A DNA stretch of 64,000 nucleotides from Chloroflexi bacterium HGW-Chloroflexi-10 (GTDB lineage: Bacteria > Chloroflexota > Anaerolineae > Anaerolineales > Anaerolineaceae): contig PHBZ01000025.1 in NCBI GenBank assembly GCA_002840755.1, positions 16,107 through 80,106 on the forward strand. The letters are read 5' to 3'. Position 1 is the stretch's first letter; the number at the start of each line of letters is the position of its first letter. A model generated the notes under the pieces. It was not told the DNA's origin, ran no database searches, and saw only the letters and a list, made by a program, of their open reading frames with translations. A program made the position numbers and the translations under genes. This document shows positions 53,708-63,089 of this stretch, piece after piece.

Positions 53708-55198
53708 ATGAACTCATCTCAATTCAGACTTTCTTCTTCTACCCTGGATATTCTACAACAATCACTTCTCGTTGAAAAAAATGTTGAGTTTGGCCTTGCC
53801 AAAATAAATAATGGACTTAAATTGGTAATCCTGGCTGAAAAAGAATATGCTCAGCAACTCGGTTTTGAGGGTGATTCTTCTGAATTTGATAACTCCGCAC
53901 TCACAGTTTGCTCGCTACACCACAATAATGCAGATAGCTTGCGGAAAAACTTACCCTGGTTACAACCTCGCCTTTTAGGATTAAGTACTTCGGCTGGCAT
54001 GGGAGATCGTTTAGGCCTGGCTACCCCAGGACATGTACGCGCTACTCAAAAAACTGGTGGAAAGATTGCCCCAATCTTTGCGCAGCAATCCATTCGTGAA
54101 ATGGGACGGACAAACCGCACCCCCTACCAGGTGATGGATGATGCAACCTGGGGAACTTTCCAGGAAAATTGGAAAAATGGTGTGGGTGCTGATGCAGACC
54201 ACCTGAAAACTACCGCGGATATTGATCTTTGCCAGGCTGCTGGTTTTACTTTTTTTACAATAGATCCCGGCGATCATGTAAACAACGCTGCTGAAACTGC
54301 CAGCCTGAGTGATTTAAACGAATTGATAACGAAATTACCGGAAGAAATTCAAGCCAAAGCCAATGATTTATTAAACAAAACTTTTTCCATTGATGGCATG
54401 AAACTTGTTTTCGATGAGATGACTTTGTTTAAAGCAATGGTTAAATATGGCCGTGCCATTTGGCATGTAAAAAATATGTATGAATATCTGGTTTCTGCAT
54501 CAGGCAGCCGTCCCTTTGAGTTGGAGGTTTCTGTTGATGAAACTGATCAACCCACAACGCATGCGGAGCATTTTTACATAGCGAGTGAGTTAAAACGCCT
54601 TGGAGTTAAATGGGTCAGTCTAGCACCACGCTATGTAGGTAGGTTTGAAAAAGGAGTAGAGTATATTGGTGATCTGGATGTTTTCTCAAAAGACATGGCC
54701 GGCCATGCTGCTATTGCCAAACAATTAGGACCTTACAAATTAAGTTTGCACTCGGGATCAGATAAATTCAATATCTACCCCATTGCAATGCAGCATACCG
54801 GTGGGTTGGTTCATCTCAAAACTGCCGGAACAAGTTATTTGGAAGCCTTACATACAATTGCAGATTTGGATATTGATCTGCTTAAAGAAATCTATACATT
54901 CGCCCGCTCACATTATGAAAATGACCGCAAAAGCTATCACGTTTCCGCTGACCTTACAAAAGCACCCACTCCGGAAAAAGTTCAGGATTGGCCTTCTTTG
55001 CTATACCAGTTTGATGCGCGCGAGATTTTCCACGTCACTTTTGGGACTGTGCTTACCTATAAAACAAATGATGGAAAGTTCCTGTTCTTTAACAGAATAT
55101 TTGATCTGTTACAAAAATATCCGGATGCGTATGCAAAAAATCTCGAAATGCACTTTATACGCCACTTACAACCCTTCTCAGTTTCCACTTCTCATTAA
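53708..55198 (+). CDS. uxaE: Tagaturonate/fructuronate epimerase
   Basis: 496 residues matching the UxaE family known from Thermotoga maritima, which converts D-tagaturonate to D-fructuronate. Recognised segments: GLSTSAGMGDRLGLATPGHV, DADHLKTTADIDLC, TIDPGDHVNNAA, EVSVDETDQPTTHAEHF and KLSLHSGSDKFNIYP with His/Asp residues suited to a metal site. In the pathway here it takes the tagaturonate made by the IolO-like epimerase. AAGGAA precedes the ATG, immediately after lacI. Confidence 0.88.
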   Translation: MNSSQFRLSSSTLDILQQSLLVEKNVEFGLAKINNGLKLVILAEKEYAQQLGFEGDSSEFDNSALTVCSLHHNNADSLRKNLPWLQPRLLGLSTSAGMGDRLGLATPGHVRATQKTGGKIAPIFAQQSIREMGRTNRTPYQVMDDATWGTFQENWKNGVGADADHLKTTADIDLCQAAGFTFFTIDPGDHVNNAAETASLSDLNELITKLPEEIQAKANDLLNKTFSIDGMKLVFDEMTLFKAMVKYGRAIWHVKNMYEYLVSASGSRPFELEVSVDETDQPTTHAEHFYIASELKRLGVKWVSLAPRYVGRFEKGVEYIGDLDVFSKDMAGHAAIAKQLGPYKLSLHSGSDKFNIYPIAMQHTGGLVHLKTAGTSYLEALHTIADLDIDLLKEIYTFARSHYENDRKSYHVSADLTKAPTPEKVQDWPSLLYQFDAREIFHVTFGTVLTYKTNDGKFLFFNRIFDLLQKYPDAYAKNLEMHFIRHLQPFSVSTSH

Positions 55199-55263
55199 TT
55201 AAGATTTTCTTGCTATTCACAATCGATTCAACTATTTCATAAATTTTCGAAAAAGGGTAACCG

Positions 55264-56097
55264 ATGGAAGAAAATAAGCTAAATGCCTTTTATGATTTTT
55301 CTCATAAAACTATTGTAGTAACTGGCGGTGCCGGGGTATTGTGCGCCGCCATGTGCAAATCATTGGCAGCAGCCGGAGCAAATGTAGCCGTTTTAGATAT
55401 CAACTTGGGTGCAGCCGAGAATTTAGCCACCGATATTCGAGCAAATGGTGGAAATGCATTTGGGTTTGCCTGTGACGTTTTGGATAAAGCAAGTATCGAA
55501 CATGTAGCCGAAGAAGTCCTTTCCAAATTCGGAGGAATGGATATTTTAATTAATGGAGCCGGTGGAAACAGCCCAAAAGCAACCACCAAACCGGAAACCC
55601 CATTTTTTGACCTGCCTGCTGATGCTTTACGTTGGGTCTTTGATCTCAATTTGATGGGCACCATATTGCCTTGCCAGATATTTGGAAAGATCATGAGCCA
55701 ACAGAAAAAAGGCGTTATTCTCAATATTTCTTCAATGAATGCAATTCGTCCTTTGACACGCATACCTGGTTATTCTGCGGCAAAAGCAGGCGTAAGCAAC
55801 TTTACCCAGTGGTTAGCTGTCCACATGGCCCAGGAATATTCTCCTGAAATTCGAGTGAATGCCATTGCCCCCGGTTTTTTCCTTACAGAACAAAATCGGT
55901 TCCTGCTCACAGAAAAAGAAAGCGGAGAATTAACACCTCGAGGAAAAACAATTCTGCAACATACCCCCATGAACCGCTTTGGTGATCCGGAAGATTTGCT
56001 TGGTACCGTTTTTTGGCTTTTATCACCAGCTTCCGCGTTTGTTACCGGAATTGTTGTGCCAATTGATGGTGGTTTTTCGGCATTTAGTGGCGTATAA
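55264..56097 (+). CDS. uxuB: SDR family D-mannonate oxidoreductase (fructuronate reductase) type
   Basis: 277 residues, classical SDR. Cofactor motif TGGAGVLCAAM near residue 20, NGAGG at about 99-103, catalytic Ser in NISSMNA, and YSAAK. The closest family I recognise is the SDR-type D-mannonate oxidoreductase found with hexuronate genes in Bacillus and Thermotoga; position between uxaE and a KDG-kinase-like gene supports it. It would reduce D-fructuronate to D-mannonate. A mannonate dehydratase (UxuA) gene is not in the window. Confidence 0.78.
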   Translation: MEENKLNAFYDFSHKTIVVTGGAGVLCAAMCKSLAAAGANVAVLDINLGAAENLATDIRANGGNAFGFACDVLDKASIEHVAEEVLSKFGGMDILINGAGGNSPKATTKPETPFFDLPADALRWVFDLNLMGTILPCQIFGKIMSQQKKGVILNISSMNAIRPLTRIPGYSAAKAGVSNFTQWLAVHMAQEYSPEIRVNAIAPGFFLTEQNRFLLTEKESGELTPRGKTILQHTPMNRFGDPEDLLGTVFWLLSPASAFVTGIVVPIDGGFSAFSGV

Positions 56098-56128
56098 AAT
56101 GGTTGGTTATCAGAAAAAGGAGTGAATT

Positions 56129-57211
56129 ATGAGATATGGGTTGAATATTCCACAAGAAGGAAGCTTAGATTTTGTCTCGTTAGGCGCATTAATACATCGC
56201 TTAGACCCTGGGATCATTCCGTTCCGCAAGGCAACCCAATGCCAAATTCATGTAAGTGGAGGCGAGTTCAATTGCGCTGCCAACCTTGCCGATTGTTTCC
56301 ACATGCAAACAGGTATCGTTACCGCCATGGTGAATTACCCAATTGGGGATTTAATCGCTGAACGGGTTAAAGCCATGGGTGTAAAACCTTTTTATGTTCC
56401 TTTCCAACATAACGGAGTAAACGGACCCAACATGGCGACCGTTTTTAGTGATCGAGGTTTTGGAGTAAGAGCACCTGTAGTATTTTATAATCGTTCAAAT
56501 GAAGCGGCAGCCCTCCTGAAACCGGGTGATATTAATTGGAAAGAACTATTTTCCAATGGAGTGCGCTGGTTCCATAGCGGCGGGATTTTTGCCGCACTTT
56601 CTGAAACCACCGGACAAGTTATCATCGAAGCCATGCAGGCCGCCAAAGAAGCCGGCGCAGTTGTATCTTTTGATTTAAATTTTCGGGCGAAATTATGGAA
56701 CATTTGGGGTGGTGCAGAAAGAGCACAAGAAATACTAAAACAAATCGTTAACTATGTGGATGTTCTCGTCGGAAACGAAGAAGATTTACAATTAGGGCTT
56801 GGAATTGCCGGTCCACAAATAGCTGCCAAATCCAAACTCGACACCAGCGTTTTTATCGGCATGATTGATCAGGTTGTCAAAGCCTATCCGCAGATAAAAG
56901 TCATCGCAACTACATTAAGGGAAGTTCACTCAACCAACAAACATACCTGGGGTGCCGTTGCATGGATTGATGGCAAGGCTTATTTTTCTCCAACATGTGA
57001 TCTGGAAGTGTATGACCGGGTTGGCGGTGGTGATGGGTTTGCTTCCGGATTGTTTTATGGCTTACTCACCGGACAAAACGAACAAGATGCAGTCAATCTT
57101 GGGTGGGCTCATGGTGCGTTATTGACCACCTTCCCCGGAGATACCACTATGGCAACCCTGGAACAGGTATGGTCATTCGCTAAGGGAGGCTCCGCGCGAA
57201 TTCAACGATAG
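56129..57211 (+). CDS. kdgK: PfkB family kinase, probable 2-keto-3-deoxygluconate kinase
   Basis: 360 residues. VSGGEFNCAANLADCF is the N-terminal PfkB region with sugar-contact residues, VSFDLNFRAKLW is typical of KDG kinases, and YDRVGGGDGFASGLFYGLL is the ATP-binding signature (GGGD in place of the more common GAGD). It should phosphorylate KDG to KDPG for aldol cleavage, the last step of the uronate route; a KDPG aldolase is not seen. AGGAG precedes the ATG. A different keto-sugar acid substrate is possible. Confidence 0.75.
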   Translation: MRYGLNIPQEGSLDFVSLGALIHRLDPGIIPFRKATQCQIHVSGGEFNCAANLADCFHMQTGIVTAMVNYPIGDLIAERVKAMGVKPFYVPFQHNGVNGPNMATVFSDRGFGVRAPVVFYNRSNEAAALLKPGDINWKELFSNGVRWFHSGGIFAALSETTGQVIIEAMQAAKEAGAVVSFDLNFRAKLWNIWGGAERAQEILKQIVNYVDVLVGNEEDLQLGLGIAGPQIAAKSKLDTSVFIGMIDQVVKAYPQIKVIATTLREVHSTNKHTWGAVAWIDGKAYFSPTCDLEVYDRVGGGDGFASGLFYGLLTGQNEQDAVNLGWAHGALLTTFPGDTTMATLEQVWSFAKGGSARIQR

Positions 57212-57220
57212 AACGAAAAC

Positions 57221-57250
57221 TATCGCAAAACAGCGATAATTTTTATTTTA
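57221..57250 (+). terminator. Intrinsic terminator after kdgK
   Basis: TATCGC / GCGATA stem with a six-base loop followed by ATTTTTATTTTA, 10 bases after the stop. It divides the uxaE-kdgK unit from the iol genes, so the second operator below has its own promoter to control, though I see no clear -35/-10 pair. Confidence 0.65.
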
Positions 57251-57257
57251 CAATTTA

Positions 57258-57271
57258 TGCACACGTGTGCA
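57258..57271 (+). promoter_or_regulatory. LacI-type operator before iolM
   Basis: TGCACACGTGTGCA, identical over all 14 bases to the site at 52641-52654 in front of lacI. It lies 25 bases before the iolM start. Confidence 0.78.
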
Positions 57272-57296
57272 AAACATATAAATAAGGAGAATGAAA

Positions 57297-58340
57297 ATGG
57301 ATACGATGAAAGCACTTGTAATGAAAGATGTTGGAAAAGTTGTAATGGAAAATCTGCCTATCCCCCATGTCAAAGATCCGGATGATGTATTATTACGGAT
57401 TAAAGCAGTGGGTATCTGCGGCAGCGATGTAAAAATCGTTGAAGGAAAACACCATTACAAACCAAATACTGTTTTGGGACATGAATTTTGTGGTGAGGTT
57501 GTAGAGATCGGTTCTCATGTACATCATGTAAAAATTGGTGATCGTGTTTCAGTAGACAATAATATCCGCTGCGGATTTTGTTCATTCTGCCGAATGGGTC
57601 TGACCAGCCAATGTGTAGATATCAAAACCAGTGCTCTGGGTGTGATGCGCAATGGTGGTTATGCTGAATATTGTCTGGTACCTGAGAAACAATGTTTTGT
57701 TCTTCCTGATGAAATCGATGACATCATGGGAACTCAGGTCGAGACATTGGCGACCGTTGTCAATGGTATGAACACGCTCCAAATGTTGCCCTATGACTAC
57801 GTCATGATTTTAGGCTTCGGACCAATTGGCTATCTCTTTGCCCAATTCGCTAAAAACATTGCGGCAAAAGTTGCCGTAACTGAAATCGATCCATTCCGCA
57901 TCAGCATTGCAAAAGAATGCGGTCTGACCGTTTGGAATCCGAATGAAGTGGATGTTGTTGAAAAAATTACTGAATTCACCTATGGCCGCAAAGCTGATAT
58001 TGTCATTGAAGCAACCGGAAATGCTCTCGAACAAGCACTCAAATGCGTTACCCCTGGTGGAAAAGTACTGCCATTCGGCATGGACTCCAGTGTAACTGCC
58101 AGCATTGTTCCCAATGAGATCACTCGCTGGGCCACAAAGATTTTGGGATTATATCTTGGCCAAAACACAATGGTGCCATCCATTCGTATCTTCCAGGAGA
58201 ACCGCTTGAATATGAAACCCTTCTACACCAAAGTCATTGCTTTGGAAGATGGTCTTGGTGCATTTGAAGACCTGGGTCTGAATATGAAAACTCTGGAACA
58301 CCATCCCAAGAATGCCATGAAAATCGTAATGCGTCCATAA
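57297..58340 (+). CDS. iolM: Zinc alcohol dehydrogenase, probable scyllo-inosose 3-dehydrogenase
   Basis: 347 residues. I take the ATG at 57297, seven bases after AAGGAG; the ATG at 57291 is too close to it. Catalytic zinc residues lie in GICGSDVKI and GHEFCGEVVEIG; four structural-zinc cysteines lie in CGFCSFCRMGLTSQC; the coenzyme motif is LGFGPIGYLF. With IolG, IolO and IolN alongside, it matches the Thermotoga enzyme that oxidises 2-keto-myo-inositol to the diketo form. On its own, sequence would only allow a polyol dehydrogenase call. Confidence 0.78.
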   Translation: MDTMKALVMKDVGKVVMENLPIPHVKDPDDVLLRIKAVGICGSDVKIVEGKHHYKPNTVLGHEFCGEVVEIGSHVHHVKIGDRVSVDNNIRCGFCSFCRMGLTSQCVDIKTSALGVMRNGGYAEYCLVPEKQCFVLPDEIDDIMGTQVETLATVVNGMNTLQMLPYDYVMILGFGPIGYLFAQFAKNIAAKVAVTEIDPFRISIAKECGLTVWNPNEVDVVEKITEFTYGRKADIVIEATGNALEQALKCVTPGGKVLPFGMDSSVTASIVPNEITRWATKILGLYLGQNTMVPSIRIFQENRLNMKPFYTKVIALEDGLGAFEDLGLNMKTLEHHPKNAMKIVMRP

Positions 58341-58365
58341 AATTCACTTTTTGCTGACTAAAAAA

Positions 58366-58386
58366 CCCTCTCCTAAAAGGAGAGGG
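58366..58386. repeat. Hairpin between iolM and iolG
   Basis: CCCTCTCC and GGAGAGGG form a perfect 8-bp stem with a five-base loop. It is preceded by six A rather than followed by T, so it is not a forward terminator. It may stabilise iolM mRNA or affect translation of iolG, whose start is 16 bases beyond. Confidence 0.45.
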
Positions 58387-58402
58387 AGAAAGATGGGCAG
58401 AT

Positions 58403-59440
58403 ATGACCAGGAAAGTAAATATTGCAATAATCGGAACAGGGCGAATGGGTAGTGTACATGTGCGCAACATCGCCCGACAAATTCCTGAGGCAAACCTTGT
58501 GGCTATTTGTGATCTCCGTTTAGATGTTGCACAAAAAATTGCGGATGAACTTGGTATTGAGCGCGTCGTAGCAGATTATCATGAGTTATTAGAAGACAAA
58601 AGTATTGAAGCCATTTTAATTGCCACAAGTACCGATACCCACGCTTACATCATGCAAGACGTCGCCAAAGCAGGAAAGCATATATTTTGTGAGAAGCCTC
58701 TGGCGCTGGACTTAAAAAGTATAGATGAAGCACTCACAACAGTTAAAGAAGCTGGCGTAAAATTACAGGTTGGCTTCAACAGGCGATTTGACAAGAGTTT
58801 CAAACGGGTTCATGAAATAGTTGGTTCCGGCGAAATCGGCCGCCCATGTATCTTACACATCATTAGCCGTGACCCCGAACCCCCGGCAATGGAATTCTTA
58901 CGTGTGTCCGGTGGTATGTTCCTGGATATGACCATTCACGATTTTGACATGGCTCGTTATCTGCTGGGTGATATTGAAGAGGTTTACGCTATTGGCAAAG
59001 TGCTGGTTTCACCCGAATTTGAAGATATTGGCGACGTGGATACAAACGTACTCACATTAAAATTCGCTAATGGCGCTATCGGTACGATTGATAACAGCCG
59101 CCATGCGGTTTACGGTTACGACCAACGGCTTGAAGTATTTTGCTCCAATGGTGTAGCTATGGCCGGAAATGAATCAGAAAACACGGTTATTAAAGGAAAC
59201 CCGGAAGGCTTGCATGCTTCGCGGATCCCCCATTTTTTCATGCAGCGCTATGCCCCTTGCTACATTGAAGAAGTGCGCCAATTTATTGAGTGTATCCGCG
59301 ACGACAAACCGACACCAACAAATGGAGTAGATGGCCGGATGGCAGTAGTTTTAGGTCATGCTGCATGGCGGTCCGTATACGAAAATCGACCGGTAAAAGT
59401 AAGTGAATTTTTGTCTTCAAACGATAGTGATGCAAATTGA
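58403..59440 (+). CDS. iolG: myo-Inositol 2-dehydrogenase (Gfo/Idh/MocA family)
   Basis: 345 residues. Rossmann motif IIGTGRMGSVH at residue 8, catalytic-region EKPLALD near residue 97, then QVGFNRRFDKSF and MFLDMTIHDFDMARYL, with the conserved Asp-His pair seen in inositol dehydrogenases. It oxidises myo-inositol to 2-keto-myo-inositol with NAD+, the entry step of the pathway. Much more like IolG than the nucleotide-sugar enzyme at 9309. Confidence 0.85.
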   Translation: MTRKVNIAIIGTGRMGSVHVRNIARQIPEANLVAICDLRLDVAQKIADELGIERVVADYHELLEDKSIEAILIATSTDTHAYIMQDVAKAGKHIFCEKPLALDLKSIDEALTTVKEAGVKLQVGFNRRFDKSFKRVHEIVGSGEIGRPCILHIISRDPEPPAMEFLRVSGGMFLDMTIHDFDMARYLLGDIEEVYAIGKVLVSPEFEDIGDVDTNVLTLKFANGAIGTIDNSRHAVYGYDQRLEVFCSNGVAMAGNESENTVIKGNPEGLHASRIPHFFMQRYAPCYIEEVRQFIECIRDDKPTPTNGVDGRMAVVLGHAAWRSVYENRPVKVSEFLSSNDSDAN

Positions 59441-59500
59441 ATTACCAGCGCGCAAAAAATATTCTTTTAGCTTCAGTCATAGAGAGAAATAGTAGGTAAT

Positions 59501-60346
59501 ATGATTTTGAGTTTTCACGGCGCCACTACCATGACCAGTGATTTAGAGACGGATGTTAAGATTTCCAGTCAGGCAGGTTTTATTGGCCTTGAAGTTTGGT
59601 ATGCAAAAATTGAAAAGTTCCTGAAAATTCATTCTATTGACGAATTAAAAGCATTGTTTGCTGATTATAAAATTAAGCCAGTGGCACTTGATGCGCTTGA
59701 GTTTGTCGGGTTTCGAGGCAGTGAATTTGAACTGATTCAAACGCGCTGCCGTGAAATGTGTTCGATCGCCCGCGCAATTGGCTGCCCAACCGTCGCTGTA
59801 GTTCCCAGCCCGTCCCCCGACGTAAAGATCACATGGTCAGAGACAGTTGACGAATACGTCACCGTACTGCGCAACCTGAGCGATATTGCTGCCGAATATG
59901 GCATTCAACTGGCTTTTGAGTTTCTGGGTTTTGGCTGGTGTTCGGTTCGCACCCCACGGGCTGCTTGGGAAATCATCCGGAAAACTGATCGTAAAAATGT
60001 CGGTATGGTTATTGATACTGCTCATTTTTACGGAGGTGGTGGATTGATGAATGAATTGGATAGCTTAGATGGCAAGCGCATCTTCGCATTGCATCTGGAT
60101 GACCTTGAAGATACACCCAAAGAAGCTATCACAGACGGCACTCGCCTCTTTCCCGGCCAAGGTGTCGTTCCGTTGAATGACATCTGCACCCGCCTGAAAA
60201 ACATCGGATATGATGGTCACTGCTCCATTGAATTATTTCGACCAGAATATTGGACGCAGGATCCATTATACGTGGCGCAACAAGCAAAGATCTTTGCACT
60301 CCAGATATTGTTGCCCTACTTCAATGTGGAAACATCCGGATTTTGA
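59501..60346 (+). CDS. iolO: TIM-barrel epimerase/isomerase, probable 5-keto-L-gluconate epimerase
   Basis: 281 residues, AP-endonuclease-2-like barrel: GFIGLEVWYAK, ALDALEF, AFEFLGFGW, VIDTAHFYGGGG, ALHLDDLED, and CSIELFRPEYW, supplying the usual Glu, Asp, His and Glu metal ligands. In the Thermotoga inositol pathway IolO epimerises 5-keto-L-gluconate to D-tagaturonate, the substrate of UxaE upstream. IolI or IolE-like activity is an alternative from sequence alone. AGGT lies just before the ATG. Confidence 0.7.
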   Translation: MILSFHGATTMTSDLETDVKISSQAGFIGLEVWYAKIEKFLKIHSIDELKALFADYKIKPVALDALEFVGFRGSEFELIQTRCREMCSIARAIGCPTVAVVPSPSPDVKITWSETVDEYVTVLRNLSDIAAEYGIQLAFEFLGFGWCSVRTPRAAWEIIRKTDRKNVGMVIDTAHFYGGGGLMNELDSLDGKRIFALHLDDLEDTPKEAITDGTRLFPGQGVVPLNDICTRLKNIGYDGHCSIELFRPEYWTQDPLYVAQQAKIFALQILLPYFNVETSGF

Positions 60347-60378
60347 TAGGATCACAAGAAAAGAAAGGTTATCCCCCA

Positions 60379-61662
60379 TTGACCCCATTAAGTTCCTTAA
60401 TTCAACCCTCAGAAAATGAATACTTAAACTGCATCCGCTGTGGGTTATGTCTGGCTGTTTGCCCAACGTATCGGGAATATTTAAATGAAACAGCTTCACC
60501 AAGGGGAAGGGTTGCATTAGCCCGAAAAGGATTGGAAGGTGAACTTGAACTCAGCCCCAATTTAATCGAGCAGATGTATTCCTGTTTTGCGTGTATGGCG
60601 TGCAACGATGCCTGTCCGGTGGGAATAAAACCGGCTGATCTGGCAATGGAGATGCGTTATGTTCAGGAACAAATTAAACCGGCTCCATGGAAAAACACAT
60701 TATTCGGTGGTCTAATTTCCAAACCTCAGCGGATGGAATTAGCCACGCTTCCCTTACGTTTATATCAAAAACTAGGCGTACGGAAAATGGTTTATACGCT
60801 GAGAATTCGTCACTTACTTCCATCAAAAATTCGTGACATGGAAGCGATGCTGCCGCATTTACCTCAACGTCCTTTACGCAAAGTCCTTCCTGAAGTAACA
60901 AACGCCAAGAATGAGAGCCGCTATCGGGTTGGATTTTTCCTGGGATGTGCCCAAAGCCTGATGTTTTCAGAAGAAAGCGCTGCTACAGTTCGCGTTTTAG
61001 CAAGGAATGGCTGCACCATCATCACTCCTAAAGAGACTGTCTGTTGTGGAATGCCGGCTGCCGGTTATGGAAGGCAGGATTTGGTGGAAGTACATGCCAA
61101 ACAAAACATAGAGCTATTTGAAAAAGCGGATGTGGAATATATCGTAACCGATTGTGCCACCTGTGGATCCAAACTAAAAGAGTATGGCGAGATTCTAAAA
61201 GGTAATCCGCAATGGGCAGCACGTGCAGAATCCTTTAGCAAAAAAGTGAGAGACATCAGTGAATTCTTAATGTCTATTCCCCTTGAGAAACCGGAAGGAA
61301 GGGTCGAGGCGAAAGTCACCTACCATGATCCGTGTCACCTGCGGCGGGCACAGGGAATTTGGAAAGAACCACGAGCGTTATTGCAAATGATCGATGGTAT
61401 CGAATTCGTTGAATTACCGGAAGCGGATTGGTGCTGTGGGTCTGCCGGCAGCCAATTGATCACCCATTATGAGACCTCACTGAAAGTGATGGATCGTAAG
61501 ATAGAGAATATTAGATCAACCCAAGCGGATTACATCAGTTCGGGCTGCCCGGGTTGTCAAATGCAGATCAATGCTGGGATTCTTCGCAATAATCTGGATA
61601 TCAAAGTAGTCCATCCCATTGAATTGCTTGACCGGGCTTATAACAACAAGAAGGAGGAATAG
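60379..61662 (+). CDS. glcF: GlcF-like iron-sulfur subunit of a 2-hydroxyacid oxidase
   Basis: About 427 residues from a probable TTG at 60379 preceded by AAAGG; a reading start at 60250 would overlap the epimerase gene by almost 100 bases. Two 4Fe-4S clusters are marked by CIRCGLCLAVCP and CFACMACNDACPVG. Two CCG domains follow, with VCCGMPAAG and WCCGSAGS. With GlcD it forms a membrane-associated complex that oxidises glycolate, lactate or a similar acid. Its place inside an inositol operon suggests a sugar-acid-derived hydroxyacid. Confidence 0.85.
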   Translation: MTPLSSLIQPSENEYLNCIRCGLCLAVCPTYREYLNETASPRGRVALARKGLEGELELSPNLIEQMYSCFACMACNDACPVGIKPADLAMEMRYVQEQIKPAPWKNTLFGGLISKPQRMELATLPLRLYQKLGVRKMVYTLRIRHLLPSKIRDMEAMLPHLPQRPLRKVLPEVTNAKNESRYRVGFFLGCAQSLMFSEESAATVRVLARNGCTIITPKETVCCGMPAAGYGRQDLVEVHAKQNIELFEKADVEYIVTDCATCGSKLKEYGEILKGNPQWAARAESFSKKVRDISEFLMSIPLEKPEGRVEAKVTYHDPCHLRRAQGIWKEPRALLQMIDGIEFVELPEADWCCGSAGSQLITHYETSLKVMDRKIENIRSTQADYISSGCPGCQMQINAGILRNNLDIKVVHPIELLDRAYNNKKEE

Positions 61663-63041
61663 TGGATAAAAATATGATTTCACAATTAGAAAAAATCATC
61701 GGAAAAACTGGTGTTCTATTCACTCCTGAAGACCTTGCAGTTTACAGCTATGACAGTACTTTTGAAGAGCATCGGCCGGATGTTGTGGTTTTACCGGAAA
61801 GCACTGATCAGGTTTGCCAGGTTGTACGTTTTGCAGCTGAAAACCGAATTCCAATTGTAACAAGGGGAATGGCTTCCGGCTTAGCAGCCGCATCCGTTCC
61901 ATTTAGTGGTGGAATATCTCTTTCTATGACTCGGATGAATAAAATTCTGGAAATTGATGAAACCAACGCGATTGCACACGTAGAAGCCGGTGTCATCACT
62001 GCCGAACTACAAGCCATGGTTGAAAAACAAAATCTTTTCTACCCACCAGACCCCTCCAGTATCCGCCACTCCACGATTGGCGGAAATATTGCCTGTAATG
62101 CCGGTGGTCCGCGATGTTTAAAGTATGGTGTGACCGGTGATTATGTTTTGGGGCTTACGGTTGTTCTGGCAGATGGTCAAATTCTTAAAACTGGTGGAAA
62201 AGTGATAAAAGACGTTGTAGGTTACGATCTAACTGCCCTATTCACCGGGTCTGAAGGAACTTTAGGGATTATCACCGAAGCGTTATTAAGACTTACTGCC
62301 AAACCCAAATATGCGCGGACGGCGTTAGTAGAGTTTTCTGATCTCAATGATGCGTCCCGAACCGTGAATGCTATCCTTTCCGCAGGGATTGTGCCAGCAA
62401 CATTGGAACTGATGGACAATACAGCCATTGCTTGTATTGAAGCAGCCATGCATTTGGGCCTCCCATTAGATATGGAAGCAGTGCTTTTGATTGAGACCGA
62501 TGGGGCAGATCAAGCCTCCGTAATTCGGGAAATAGAATGTGTCGCAGAAATTTGCCAAAAATCGGGAGCAAACCGTGTCAGCGTAGCAAAAGATGAAGCA
62601 GAACGAGCCGGTTTATGGAAAGCACGCCGCTCTGTTTCTCCTGCCTTAGCCCGCATGGCGCCTAACAAACTTGGCGAAGACATCACAGTACCCCGTGACG
62701 CCATCCCGGAGGCAATCCGTCGCCTGAAAAAGGTAAGTACAAAATATGGTTTACCAATTGTCATTTTTGGGCATGCCGGTGATGGAAACTTACATCCGAA
62801 TATCTTGTTTGATAAACGCGAGCCGGAGCAATGGGCTAAAGTCGAAAAGATGGTATCCGAGGAATTTAACATCGCTCTGGAATTGGGCGGAACACTTTCC
62901 GGGGAACATGGTGTGGGAAAACTAAAACGTCCGTATATTGAAAGAGCTCTTGGTACTGTATCCATTGATTACCAGAAGAGAATCAAACAAGTCTTTGATC
63001 CATTAAATATATTGAACCCTGGGAAAGTTTTACCAGATTGA
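61662..63041 (+). CDS. glcD: GlcD-like FAD-linked 2-hydroxyacid oxidase subunit
   Basis: 459 residues from a GTG one base into the glcF stop, with AAGGAGG close ahead. FAD-binding_4 domain: VLPESTDQVCQVVRFA, YPPDPSSIRHSTIGGNIACNAGG, GYDLTALFTGSEGTLGI. C-terminal oxidase domain: VIFGHAGDGNLHPN and LSGEHGVGKLKRP with the catalytic His. Oxidises glycolate or D-lactate in known relatives; here the acid is not known. Confidence 0.9.
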   Translation: MDKNMISQLEKIIGKTGVLFTPEDLAVYSYDSTFEEHRPDVVVLPESTDQVCQVVRFAAENRIPIVTRGMASGLAAASVPFSGGISLSMTRMNKILEIDETNAIAHVEAGVITAELQAMVEKQNLFYPPDPSSIRHSTIGGNIACNAGGPRCLKYGVTGDYVLGLTVVLADGQILKTGGKVIKDVVGYDLTALFTGSEGTLGIITEALLRLTAKPKYARTALVEFSDLNDASRTVNAILSAGIVPATLELMDNTAIACIEAAMHLGLPLDMEAVLLIETDGADQASVIREIECVAEICQKSGANRVSVAKDEAERAGLWKARRSVSPALARMAPNKLGEDITVPRDAIPEAIRRLKKVSTKYGLPIVIFGHAGDGNLHPNILFDKREPEQWAKVEKMVSEEFNIALELGGTLSGEHGVGKLKRPYIERALGTVSIDYQKRIKQVFDPLNILNPGKVLPD

Positions 63042-63089
63042 AAATCAAAAACCTATTCAAAATCAACTGATTCGTAAAGGAGTAATAAA

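Noticed and set aside
57247..57282. TTTACA or TTTATG with TATAAA as the iolM promoter
   Set aside because: The spacing that works would place the transcript start at or beyond the ribosome-binding site, so I left the promoter unassigned.
57291..57296. ATG at 57291 as the start of iolM
   Set aside because: It is only one base after the AAGGAG; the ATG at 57297 has a normal seven-base spacing.
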